DNA of 54,643 bases from Mesorhizobium sp. M7A.F.Ca.US.006.01.1.1 (GCF_003997935.1 NZ_RZQL01000014.1:1-54643), one strand, 5' to 3'. Shown: positions 42,607 through 50,068, counted from the first letter of the stretch. Numbers and translations: made by a program. The notes: generated by a model from the sequence alone, not told the origin.

Positions 42607-42705
42607 TCAGGTTGCCGTCGACGAAGGTGTCGAGGGGATAGTCTGTGCCGTGACGCCCGAAAGCCTGTCGCGCTTCTGCAAGGTTGGTTTCTCGTATTTC
42701 TTCAC
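42607..42705 (-). CDS. Tiny RiPP-like precursor peptide 4 (lasso-type leader, GTG start)
   Basis: This 32-residue peptide starts at a GTG (42705) after GGAGGGCATTTTACA, a strong ribosome site. It reads MKKYEKPTLQKRDRLSGVTA, then QTIPSTPSSTAT. Y4, P7, L9 and T19 have the lasso-leader spacing, with D in the Gly position. The tail is Thr/Ser/Pro-rich with no acidic residue. It sits in the gap between the FAD enzyme and the 2-hydroxyacid dehydrogenase, at the right edge of the polysaccharide locus, on the opposite strand to both. Confidence 0.68.
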   Translation of the reverse strand: MKKYEKPTLQKRDRLSGVTAQTIPSTPSSTAT

Positions 42706-42759
42706 TGTAAAATGCCCTCCAAATTGATACGACGCCAGCAGAACCAATTCCCTGCCCCG

Positions 42760-42765
42760 TGTCAA
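42760..42765 (-). promoter_or_regulatory. TTGACA -35-like element of peptide gene 4
   Basis: On the minus strand AATTGACACGG places TTGACA 60 nt before the GTG at 42705. No good -10 at 17-bp spacing. Confidence 0.5.
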
Positions 42766-42961
42766 TTGTGTCATTACTGGTCCTTACGTCGTTTCCGCGT
42801 CATCGTGGTCAAACGATTATTCACTGTTGCATTGCCGGCACATATCAGCTCCGACAGGGCACCTCATCGCAGCGCCAATCGCGCTCTCCTTGCCTCTCTG
42901 CGCGATGTTGTAAATCGTTTCATCCAAGGTATTTTGGCCATCGGGAACAGAGGGAACAGTC

Positions 42962-43993
42962 ATGTCCAACAGCGCCTTGCCGCTGGTCATCAGTGCGCCG
43001 GAACCACGCACGCTCGACCTGATCTTCACAGCCCAGCAGCTGGCGCGGCTCAAGGCGCACTATCGGATCGTCGAGACGACCGCTGACGGCGTCGCGAAAC
43101 TGCCGGCCGACGTGCTGGCCGAGGCGCGCTACATCATCGGCCAGCCGCCCATATCGTCCGAAACGCTCGACCGGATGAAAGCGCTGCGCTGCGTCTTCAA
43201 TGTCGAGACCAACCTCATCAACAACATGCCCTACGAGACCTTGTTCGCGCGCGGCATCCATGTCGTCACCACCGGCCTGGTGTTCGCCGAACCGGTCGCC
43301 GAGCTTGGGCTTGCCATGGCGCTTAACCTCGCCCGCGACATCGTCGATGCCGACCTCGCCTTCCGCCAGGGACAGGAACTGTGGGGCGGCGATGGCAACC
43401 AGAGGGCGCGGCTCTTGTCCGGCGCCGATGTCGGCATCATCGGTTTCGGCGATCTCGGCCGGGCGCTTAACCGGCTGCTGTCGGGTTTCCGCACCCGCAC
43501 CAAAGTCTTTGATCCCTGGCTGCCGCCATCGATCCTCATGGACAATGGCGTCGAGCCGGCCTCTCTCGACGAGGTGCTGTCGACCAGCGACTTCATCTTC
43601 GTCGTTGCCTCGGTAACCAGCGAGAACCAGGGTTTTCTCGGCGCCGACGCGTTTGCCGGCATGCGCAAGGGCGCCGCCTTCATCCTGCTCAGCCGCGCTG
43701 GCGTGGTGGACTTCCCGGCGCTGATGGCGGCGGTGAAGAGCGGCCACGTCGCCGCCGCCAGCGACGTTTTCCCCGAAGAACCGCTGGCGCGGGACCATCC
43801 GGTGCGCACCCTGCCCGGCTTCCTGCGCTCGGCTCACCGCGCCGGCGCGCTCGACATCGCCTTCAAGCGCATGGGCGATATGGTGCTGGAGGACATGGAC
43901 CTGATCGACCGCGGTCTGCCGCCGCTGCGCTCCAAGCGCGCCGAGCGCGAGACGGTTTCGCGCATGCGTTCCAAGCCGGCCGACAGGAATTGA
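42962..43993 (+). CDS. D-isomer-specific 2-hydroxyacid dehydrogenase
   Basis: This 343-residue NAD(P)-binding protein of the phosphoglycerate-dehydrogenase superfamily has the dinucleotide loop DVGIIGFGDLGRALNRL (about residues 157-173). The catalytic Arg is in ILLSRAGVVDFPAL, the Glu in SDVFPEEPLARDHPV and the His in FLRSAHRAGALDIAF. Its substrate is unknown; the N-terminal region (RYIIGQPPISSETLDRMKAL) is family-like. The gene lies 104 bp before the peptide gene at 44097 on the same strand and may be regulated with it. Confidence 0.9.
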   Translation: MSNSALPLVISAPEPRTLDLIFTAQQLARLKAHYRIVETTADGVAKLPADVLAEARYIIGQPPISSETLDRMKALRCVFNVETNLINNMPYETLFARGIHVVTTGLVFAEPVAELGLAMALNLARDIVDADLAFRQGQELWGGDGNQRARLLSGADVGIIGFGDLGRALNRLLSGFRTRTKVFDPWLPPSILMDNGVEPASLDEVLSTSDFIFVVASVTSENQGFLGADAFAGMRKGAAFILLSRAGVVDFPALMAAVKSGHVAAASDVFPEEPLARDHPVRTLPGFLRSAHRAGALDIAFKRMGDMVLEDMDLIDRGLPPLRSKRAERETVSRMRSKPADRN

Positions 43994-44038
43994 GGCGTGG
44001 GTTTTCGTCCCGGTCGGCCGACCCTCGACAAGGTCGGC

Positions 44039-44044
44039 TTGACA
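44039..44044 (+). promoter_or_regulatory. TTGACA -35-like element of peptide gene 5
   Basis: GGCTTGACAAGAG contains CTTGACA 58 nt before the ATG at 44097. The hexamer at 17-bp spacing is GACGCT, a poor -10. Confidence 0.55.
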
Positions 44045-44096
44045 AGAGCGCGGCCGGCGATGACGCTGCCGCAATCGAACCTTGCGGAGGGAAGCC

Positions 44097-44219
44097 ATGA
44101 ACATGAAGAAGATCTATGAAAAACCGATGCTGCTCAAACGGCAGAAACTCTCCGCCGTGACGGCGCAGCAAGCCGCTTCAGGAGTGACAGGGCCGACTGG
44201 CCCGACTGGCCCGGCATGA
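44097..44219 (+). CDS. Tiny RiPP-like precursor peptide 5 with GPT-repeat tail
   Basis: This 40-residue peptide starts MNMKKIYEKPMLLKRQKLSA. Y7, P10, L12 and T22 have the same spacing as the others (Q in the Gly position). The tail after T-A is QQAASGVTGPTGPTGPA, a collagen-like G-P-T repeat. GGAGGG precedes the ATG; the second Met at 44103 is the other start. It is the only family member with a repetitive tail. It follows the 2-hydroxyacid dehydrogenase on the same strand. Confidence 0.72.
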   Translation: MNMKKIYEKPMLLKRQKLSAVTAQQAASGVTGPTGPTGPA

Positions 44220-44295
44220 CACCTCGCGCCGTCCAATGAAGCGCTGGACGCGCCCGTGGGTCGGCGGCGAGACGGCAGTCGCTCCAGGCGCAGCT

Positions 44296-44505
44296 TCAGG
44301 GTCCACGGCTGCTCTTCGCTCTGCGCGCGACCGCTTCCATAAAAGAGCGGGCGGCAGCGTCACAAGCCGTTCTGGACGGTCCGTTCGCGGACAGCACGAC
44401 CTCTGCGGCCTTCCGCGACATGCCGTATTTGCGGGCGAAGACCGCAGCGTCGTAAGGTTCGTTTTCCGCTGCGGGTGCCGCGGACGTGATCCTCGCCTTG
44501 GTCAT
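44296..44505 (-). CDS. DUF3606-like small protein
   Basis: This 69-residue protein has a central helical motif PYDAAVFARKYGMSRKAAEV VLSANGPSRTACDAAARSF, matching my memory of short rhizobial DUF3606-type proteins. It has no signal peptide. Its ATG overlaps the stop of the preceding gene (ATGA, 44502-44505), so the two are coupled. The function is unknown. Confidence 0.68.
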   Translation of the reverse strand: MTKARITSAAPAAENEPYDAAVFARKYGMSRKAAEVVLSANGPSRTACDAAARSFMEAVARRAKSSRGP

Positions 44506-44717
44506 TGGCGGGTCCGCCTGAAACTCTCAAGCAACTCGCCTTCATTGCGGCAGCCATCCTGGAACAGTGAAAACACCGTGGCTGCCAGACGCAGCACGTC
44601 CGACTCCTCCGACATGCGATCGAGTTTGCGCTCCAGGCAGACCCGATCGAAGACGCGCTGGCACAGCTGCAGATCGGAAGGATAGAAACCGGGATTGCGC
44701 TTATGAAGGCTCGGCAT
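44502..44717 (-). CDS. Small conserved-looking hypothetical protein
   Basis: This 71-residue protein starts at 44717 (MPSLHKRNPGFYPSDLQLCQ) after AAAGGGG; the frame extends to 44795 into a repeat. The remainder (RVFDRVCLERKLDRMSEESD VLRLAATVFSLFQDG) is helical. It overlaps the DUF3606-like gene by ATGA, making a two-gene unit. No function is known. Confidence 0.68.
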   Translation of the reverse strand: MPSLHKRNPGFYPSDLQLCQRVFDRVCLERKLDRMSEESDVLRLAATVFSLFQDGCRNEGELLESFRRTRQ

Positions 44718-44752
44718 AAGAAGCCCCTTTCGGAGCAGCGACCACTTCCTAA

Positions 44753-44854
44753 TGCATGTCGCCCAAAAGTTACCTCGGTTTTGGGAGAACGACATGCATG
44801 GACAAAGACCCTAAAGCGCATCGCATGAATCCGATCAAACGCGATGCGCTTTAG
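44753..44854. repeat. Dispersed intergenic repeat, copy B
   Basis: The second copy of the element at 18475-18570. GCATGTCGCCCAAAAG faces TTTTGGGAGAACGACATGC, followed by AGCGCATCGC ... GCGATGCGCT, two stem-loops. It lies upstream of the minus-strand pair at 44296-44717. Confidence 0.78.
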
Positions 44855-45023
44855 ACGCTGTGGGTCAAAAATGAAATCGGGCTGAGCAAGAGTCAACATC
44901 GGCCTTCATCACAGTAAGTATCGTACAATTCTCCCGCCGGTCCGCCCCCTTTTTTCGAACGGCTCTCGGGCTCAGCGCGACATGGCCTTTGTCATCAGCC
45001 GGCGGGATTTTATCGACCTCACC

Positions 45024-45069
45024 GTGATCCGGCGCTCTCAAGAAACGTGATCCGGCGCTCTCAAGAAAT
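45024..45069. repeat. 23-bp tandem direct repeat
   Basis: GTGATCCGGCGCTCTCAAGA (plus AAC or AAT) occurs twice back to back, at 45024-45046 and 45047-45069, differing only in the last base. Confidence 0.85.
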
Positions 45070-45080
45070 ATGTCGGTTTT

Positions 45081-45101
45081 GTACCAAGTGGCGCTTGGTA
45101 C
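45081..45101. promoter_or_regulatory. Perfect palindrome upstream of the Crp/Fnr gene
   Basis: GTACCAAG (45081-45088) and CTTGGTAC (45094-45101) flank TGGCG. It lies 12 bp after the 23-bp repeats and about 190 bp before the Crp/Fnr start. The symmetry suggests a dimeric regulator site. Confidence 0.6.
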
Positions 45102-45294
45102 GTTTCCGACACTAACATTCAGGCCGATCTTTTCATATGCGAACGAGCGTTGGGGGGCGCCGTGCTTCGAATTTCATATCGCATTGATATCTTTCTGCGT
45201 TCAGACCCCCTATACATAGGCGATCGTCCGTACGTTTTTACGGGCACGGACGGCTGGGAGATTGGATGGCTCTTGCCCTGCATTGGGCCACGCC

Positions 45295-46020
45295 ATGTCT
45301 GATCTCACCAAAAACCATCAATACCGAAATCAGCTGCTGCAGCGCATGCCCGCGGCCGACTTAGCGTTGCTCGAGCCGCATATGCAGCGCTGCGACTTGC
45401 CGCTACGCATGATGCTTGTGACCCCGAATATTCCGATCGAGGCCGTCTACTTCATCGAACAGGGCATCGGTTCGGTGGTCGCCAGCACGGCGAGCGGCCA
45501 AGAGGCCGAAGTGGGCTTCATCGGCTTCGAAGGCATGACGGGATACTCCCTGGTGATGGGCGACGACCGGGCGCCGCATGCCTGTTATGTCCAACTCGAA
45601 GGCGAGGCGATTCGCATCGAAGCCGGCGCTTTCAAGGCAGCATTGGCGGCAAGTGCGACCTTGCGCATGTTCCTGCTACGCTTCGTCAACGCGCTACAAA
45701 CCCAGGCCGGCTGCACCGCGCTCGTCAACGCGCGGCTGAAGCTCGAGGAGCGGCTGGCGCGATGGCTGCTCATGTGCGACGACCGCGTGCCCGGCGAACA
45801 TCTCGCCATCACCCACGAATTCCTGGCCATCATGCTTGGTGTCAGGCGGCCAGGCGTCACCGTCGCCCTTCAATTGCTCGAAGGCCGCGCGTTGATCCGC
45901 TCGCGGCGGGGCGAGATCGTCATTCGTGACCGCGCCGGGCTGCTGGAACTCGCCAATGGCAGTTACGGCGAAGCCGAGGCCGAATATGCAAGGCTGATCG
46001 GCGAGATCGGCGCGGCCTGA
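45295..46020 (+). CDS. Crp/Fnr-family transcriptional regulator
   Basis: This 241-residue protein (MSDLTKN start; a TTG at 45262 would add 11 residues) has a cyclic-nucleotide-like beta-roll (EAVYFIEQGIGSVVASTASG, VGFIGFEGMTGYSLVMGDDR, then APHACYVQLEGEAIRIEA), a long dimer helix and a C-terminal HTH (ITHEFLAIMLGVRRPGVTVA LQLLEGRALI). The cysteines are not in the FNR iron-sulfur arrangement, so oxygen sensing by an Fe-S cluster is unlikely. The repeats and palindrome in its upstream region suggest autoregulation or another regulator. Confidence 0.9.
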   Translation: MSDLTKNHQYRNQLLQRMPAADLALLEPHMQRCDLPLRMMLVTPNIPIEAVYFIEQGIGSVVASTASGQEAEVGFIGFEGMTGYSLVMGDDRAPHACYVQLEGEAIRIEAGAFKAALAASATLRMFLLRFVNALQTQAGCTALVNARLKLEERLARWLLMCDDRVPGEHLAITHEFLAIMLGVRRPGVTVALQLLEGRALIRSRRGEIVIRDRAGLLELANGSYGEAEAEYARLIGEIGAA

Positions 46021-46308
46021 TCAGGTGCGATTGCGGCCGGCATCCGGCTTGCCCGATGCCGCTTTGCCGGGCGGTGCTGCACCGCCATTCCCGTCGATCG
46101 GCCCATCCCTGCCTATTGGCAAGCCGGCGTGCTCCAGACTTGCAAGCTTGCACTTCGTCTGCTCGGCCGCCGCTCCGACAAGGCAGTCGATGGTGAACAT
46201 GGCACCGGCGTGCTCGCTTGCCGCGACCGCCTGGCGGATCTTCGTCAATTGCGCTTGCGTGTAGTCCAGAAGCTCGACCAGGCCGGTATGATCCAAACCG
46301 CCCTCCAT
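46021..46308 (-). CDS. Hypothetical protein, weak support
   Basis: This 95-residue frame immediately follows the Crp gene on the opposite strand. The N-terminal half (HTGLVELLDYTQAQLTKIRQ AVAASEHAGAMFTIDCLVGA) is helical and looks protein-like, while the C-terminal half is low-complexity Gly/Ala/Pro. There is no clear ribosome site. It could be real but is not certain. Confidence 0.4.
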   Translation of the reverse strand: MEGGLDHTGLVELLDYTQAQLTKIRQAVAASEHAGAMFTIDCLVGAAAEQTKCKLASLEHAGLPIGRDGPIDGNGGAAPPGKAASGKPDAGRNRT

Positions 46309-46526
46309 TGCAGGATGTCGAGAGGCCGATCTGAGGTCGCTCTTACCGACCGAAATACGCCCATTTACGCGGCTTGCATAGCCGGACTGTCAGAATCGTA
46401 CAGTCCACGCGCCACGGGGTCCCTGCCCTATTGGCCAAAGGTCCATCTTCGCAGCCTCGCTATGTCATGCAAGTGTATATAAGCTGTCGCTTGAATACTG
46501 GTCCGTACGTCTGCCGGGGAGATGTC

Positions 46527-47273
46527 GTGCCAATTCGCGAGAATCTTGCTGCCAATCTCAGGCGGCTGGTCCAACGCCACGCTTCCGTCAGCGCGGTGTG
46601 CCGTCAGCTTGGCATCAACCGCACCCAGTTCGAGCGCTATCTGCAAGGCAAGGCGGTTCCCAACAAGGCCACCGCCAGGCTGATCTGCGACTATTTCAAG
46701 ATCGACGAGGATGGGCTGTATCGCCAGCCAGCCGCCGCGGCAGCCAAGGGCGACGGCAATGCAACGCTGCGCGAGGCACTGTACGAGAACATGGTGCGGC
46801 CGCCGTCGCCCGCCATCGCCGGAGGCACCTATTTCACCTATTTTTCGATCCCCGGCCGACCCGACTTTTTGATGCGCTCGGTCACCTTCGTGCGGCGTGA
46901 GGCCGATCTCGTCACCTTCAGGCGGGTGACGCGCTGGGCTCCGGGCGATGGCCAGGGTGGCTCAAGAATGCCCGGCAACCATTACGGCGTGGCGATCTCG
47001 CGCCTGAACTGGATCTATTTCACCGGCATCAACCGCCGCCAGACGAGCGAGCCCTCGATCATGACCGTACAGTGGGCTCCCATCTCCGAACCGGTTCTGG
47101 TCGGCAGGGCGATCGTCCTCACCGGATCGGGGCCGGCCTTTGTGTCGGTCATCATGCGGCAGGACGTCACCAGGATCAGCATGAGGCGAGCGCTGCAGAT
47201 GGCCCATATCGTCAGTCTCGACGATCCCAGCGTCGATCGGCTGGTGGTCAGTCTTGCCCGAGAGACCCGCTAA
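46527..47273 (+). CDS. XRE-like helix-turn-helix regulator with C-terminal sensor-like domain
   Basis: This 248-residue protein starts at a GTG (46527) with GGGGAG five bases upstream; the frame runs back to 46374. The N-terminal HTH reads ENLAANLRRLVQRHASVSAV CRQLGINRTQFERYLQGKA, ending with a conserved PNKATARLICDYF. The C-terminal 150 residues (TYFTYFSIPGRPDFLMRSVT FVRREADLVTFRR ...) look beta-rich and may sense a signal or bind a partner. The regulated genes are unknown. It is the first gene after a Crp/Fnr gene on the same strand, 500 bp away. Confidence 0.78.
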   Translation: MPIRENLAANLRRLVQRHASVSAVCRQLGINRTQFERYLQGKAVPNKATARLICDYFKIDEDGLYRQPAAAAAKGDGNATLREALYENMVRPPSPAIAGGTYFTYFSIPGRPDFLMRSVTFVRREADLVTFRRVTRWAPGDGQGGSRMPGNHYGVAISRLNWIYFTGINRRQTSEPSIMTVQWAPISEPVLVGRAIVLTGSGPAFVSVIMRQDVTRISMRRALQMAHIVSLDDPSVDRLVVSLARETR

Positions 47274-47437
47274 ACTCGCTTTTTACGGGAAAAATCGGGG
47301 AAAGTTTCAAGTTTTTCGACTATATTTTTCTTCGTTTCGGGATTTTTGCGCAAAAAATGCCGGAACTTTCACCCAAACCTGTCGTTTTCCAACTGATCGT
47401 TGCTTCGACGATCCCAAAGCAACAGGAGGAGTACGTC

Positions 47438-47743
47438 ATGAACATCAAGATGATCTGTTTCGGCGCGATGACGCTCTCGATGGTTGCCGGCTCGGCGCTT
47501 GCCGCAGGCAACACCGGCACGTCGGCTCTCGACGATCCGGCCAAGATGCAGCCCTTCTACACCGATAGCGGCATGAAGACGATGGTCAGCAATGACGACT
47601 TCGTGAAGGCCTGGAAGGCCCTTTCGCCGGACGACCAGACCGCGATGATGAAGGCCTGCGAGGACGAGGCGAAGGACGCCACTGCGGCCAACAGCCATCC
47701 CGAATTCTGCAGCAGCGTGAAAGCGAACGGCGGCAGCAAGTAG
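47438..47743 (+). CDS. Small secreted hypothetical protein
   Basis: This 101-residue protein has a signal peptide ending SALA-AGN, and an excellent AGGAGGA site. The mature part (PFYTDSGMKTMVSNDDFVKA WKALSPDDQTAMMKACEDEA) has a repeated D-x-F/D helical pattern and two cysteines. No family is recognised. It ends in a strong terminator 20 bp downstream. Confidence 0.78.
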   Translation: MNIKMICFGAMTLSMVAGSALAAGNTGTSALDDPAKMQPFYTDSGMKTMVSNDDFVKAWKALSPDDQTAMMKACEDEAKDATAANSHPEFCSSVKANGGSK

Positions 47744-47764
47744 CAGTCCAGCGACCCGATGAGA

Positions 47765-47789
47765 AACAGCCCCTTGGCGGGGCTGTTTT
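47765..47789 (+). terminator. Rho-independent terminator
   Basis: AACAGCCCC / GGGGCTGTT stem with loop TTGGC, followed by TTTT. It ends the secreted-protein gene at 47743. Confidence 0.85.
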
Positions 47790-47874
47790 GCGTCTGTCGC
47801 AAGGCGCGCGGACAAGCCAGCCACGCTAGGATCGAGCCCGGCCGGCGCGCCGGCCATTTCCCATTCCTGCCATG

Positions 47875-47930
47875 TTGCACTGCGACAAAATTGTACTATG
47901 TTGCAATGCGATAAATTTGTTGCATTGCAA
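47875..47930. promoter_or_regulatory. Inverted repeat upstream of the acyltransferase
   Basis: Perfect 9-bp arms TTGCAATGC (47901-47909) and GCATTGCAA (47922-47930), with a 12-bp centre ATAAATTTGTT-like. A third, imperfect half site TTGCACTGCGACAAAATTGT (47875-47894) repeats the first arm and centre. It covers the likely promoter of the acyltransferase gene 57 bp downstream and suggests a dimeric repressor. Confidence 0.65.
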
Positions 47931-47986
47931 TATCGGCCTGCCCTGCCGACACTGCACCGGGGCTGGGCTTGCACGAGGGAGCCGTC

Positions 47987-49957
47987 GTGGCAGCATCGTT
48001 CCGGCCGGACATACAAGGATTGCGCGCGCTCGCCGTCGGCGGCGTCGTCGCCTACCATTTCGGCCTCACCGCGCTCCGCGGCGGCTTTGCCGGCGTCGAC
48101 ATCTTCTTCGTCATCTCGGGCTGGCTGATATCGACCCACCTCATGCAGGAGATCGGCGAGACCGGCCGGCTCGACCTCTGGCGCTTCTATGCCAGGCGCG
48201 CGCGGCGCCTTCTGCCGGCAGCTTTGTTCGTCATACTGGTCACGCTGGCCGCCGGCTACTTCATCCTGGCGCCGCAGGAACAGGCGCTCTATTCGCGCGG
48301 CGCCATGTTCGCCTCTGCCTATGCCATCAATCTGTGGCTGCTGCGCTGGTCGTTCGACTATTTCGCCGCCGACGCCACCAGCAATCCCTTCATCCACTTC
48401 TGGTCGCTATCCGTGGAGGAGCAGTTCTATCTGGCCTGGCCTGCGCTGCTTCTGCTGGCGGCCTGGCTGCGGCCGGGCCGGCGAACGGCCGCAGCCGTGA
48501 TCGGCGTGGTCGGCCTCACCTCCTTCGCCGCCTGCCTGTGGCTGACCAGCGCAGCACCCGCCTGGGCCTTCTATTTCTCGCCGCTGCGCGCCTGGGAGTT
48601 CGCTGCCGGCGGCCTGGCGACGCTGGTCCCCATGGCTTTGCTGCAGCATCGCATCTGGCTGCGGGCCGCACTTGGCTGGCTCGGCCTGGCGCTGATCGCG
48701 GCCGCCTATCTCCTGTTGAGCGAGGATCTGCCCTTCCCCGGTTGGTATGCGTTGCTGCCGGTGGCGGGCACCGTGCTGGTGCTGCTAAGCGGCGTCGGCG
48801 AGGAGCAGACCAACGGGCGGACCGGCTGGCACACCCTTGGACCGGCCACCGCCTTGTCGATGCCGCCCTTGCAATGGATCGGCACGCTCTCCTATTCGCT
48901 CTATCTCTGGCACTGGCCGGTCATCGTCTATGCCGGGATGCTGGCGCCCGATCTTACCGTACCGCAGCGGCTGGGCTGCGGCGTGCTGGCGCTGGCGCTG
49001 TCGGTGCTCACCTATCACCTCGTCGAGAACCCGGCGCGGCGCGGGGCCTGGCTGACGGTGGGCGCCCGCGCGCTCGCTCCGGCGCTCGCCCTGACCTGTG
49101 CCGGCGTGGCGGTCGCCTATGCCAATGCGCATCTGGCCACGCGCAACATCGGCCCCGAGCAGCGCGGCATCGAGCAGGCGGTCGAAAAACCCTCCATCGC
49201 GCGGGCCGTCGACAAGAACTGCCTGGCCGACTTCCAAACGGTGACGCCGAAACCCTGTATGTTCGGCCCGGCCGACGCCAGCCGCACCATCGTGCTGTTC
49301 GGCGATTCGCACGCCGACCACTGGTCGACGCCGCTGATCGAAGCAGCCAGGCGCAACGACACCAAGGTGGTCACCTATCTCAAAGCATCGTGCCGCGCCT
49401 CGCGGCTCTCCACCTTCAACGCGGTGCTGAAGCGCGACTACACCGAATGCGACGCCTGGCGCGAGCAGGCCATATCGGAGATCATCCGCCGCAAGCCGCA
49501 CCTGGTGGTGATCTCCGAATTTTCCATCGGCAATCTGACCCGCGACCTGTCCGCGGCCGAACGCACTGCCGAAGTAGCGCGCTGGCAGGCCGGCCTGCGC
49601 TCGACCTTGCAGGCCTTCAGCCGGGCCGGTGTCGAGACGGCTGTTATCCGCGACACGCCGATCAATGCCAGCTTCGCCGGCTCCTGCGTGGCGCGCACCC
49701 TGTGGTGGCGCGAAGCCCCCTCGCCGCACTGCGATACGCCGAGGGCGGACGCCGCCAACGACAGCACCGCCGCCGCCGAGCGCGCCGCGGTGACCAGCGT
49801 ACCCGACACCCGCTACATCGACCTCACCAACCAATTCTGCGGTCCGACCACCTGCCACGTCGTCATATCAGGCAAGCTGGCGTTTCGTGACAGGCACCAT
49901 TTGGCAACGGGCTTTGCCGAGACGCTCGCGGGGCCACTGGAGAGGGCGCTGTTTTAG
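47987..49957 (+). CDS. OafA/YrhL-type acyltransferase with SGNH domain
   Basis: This 656-residue protein has an N-terminal acyltransferase-3 membrane domain (FRPDIQGLRALAVGGVVAYH FG with the conserved R-A-L; FFVISGWLIS; SVEEQFYLAWPALL), about 10 transmembrane helices. A C-terminal SGNH-like esterase domain follows (IVLFGDSHADHWSTPLIEAA with G-D-S; block V DRHHLATGF with the catalytic Asp-x2-His). It acetylates or removes acetyl groups from LPS, exopolysaccharide or peptidoglycan. The start is a GTG (47987) with GAGGGAG five bases upstream; a TTG at 47969 is the frame limit. A palindromic operator lies upstream. Confidence 0.9.
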   Translation: MAASFRPDIQGLRALAVGGVVAYHFGLTALRGGFAGVDIFFVISGWLISTHLMQEIGETGRLDLWRFYARRARRLLPAALFVILVTLAAGYFILAPQEQALYSRGAMFASAYAINLWLLRWSFDYFAADATSNPFIHFWSLSVEEQFYLAWPALLLLAAWLRPGRRTAAAVIGVVGLTSFAACLWLTSAAPAWAFYFSPLRAWEFAAGGLATLVPMALLQHRIWLRAALGWLGLALIAAAYLLLSEDLPFPGWYALLPVAGTVLVLLSGVGEEQTNGRTGWHTLGPATALSMPPLQWIGTLSYSLYLWHWPVIVYAGMLAPDLTVPQRLGCGVLALALSVLTYHLVENPARRGAWLTVGARALAPALALTCAGVAVAYANAHLATRNIGPEQRGIEQAVEKPSIARAVDKNCLADFQTVTPKPCMFGPADASRTIVLFGDSHADHWSTPLIEAARRNDTKVVTYLKASCRASRLSTFNAVLKRDYTECDAWREQAISEIIRRKPHLVVISEFSIGNLTRDLSAAERTAEVARWQAGLRSTLQAFSRAGVETAVIRDTPINASFAGSCVARTLWWREAPSPHCDTPRADAANDSTAAAERAAVTSVPDTRYIDLTNQFCGPTTCHVVISGKLAFRDRHHLATGFAETLAGPLERALF

Positions 49958-50068
49958 GGGCCTGGGTATCTGCGCCCCGTTTCGCAATGTCCATCACATC
50001 TTACGAATCTGTGGAACGGGGCCGCAGCTCGGGGGTTATATTAGCCTAACCTTGAAAAGGAGGCAGCT

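Larger units (their letters stand above)
44718..45294. other. 577-bp regulatory gap upstream of the Crp/Fnr gene
   Basis: The gap contains a dispersed repeat (44753-44854), a 23-bp direct repeat (45024-45069) and a perfect palindrome (45081-45101). No open frame with a ribosome site was found. Confidence 0.55.
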
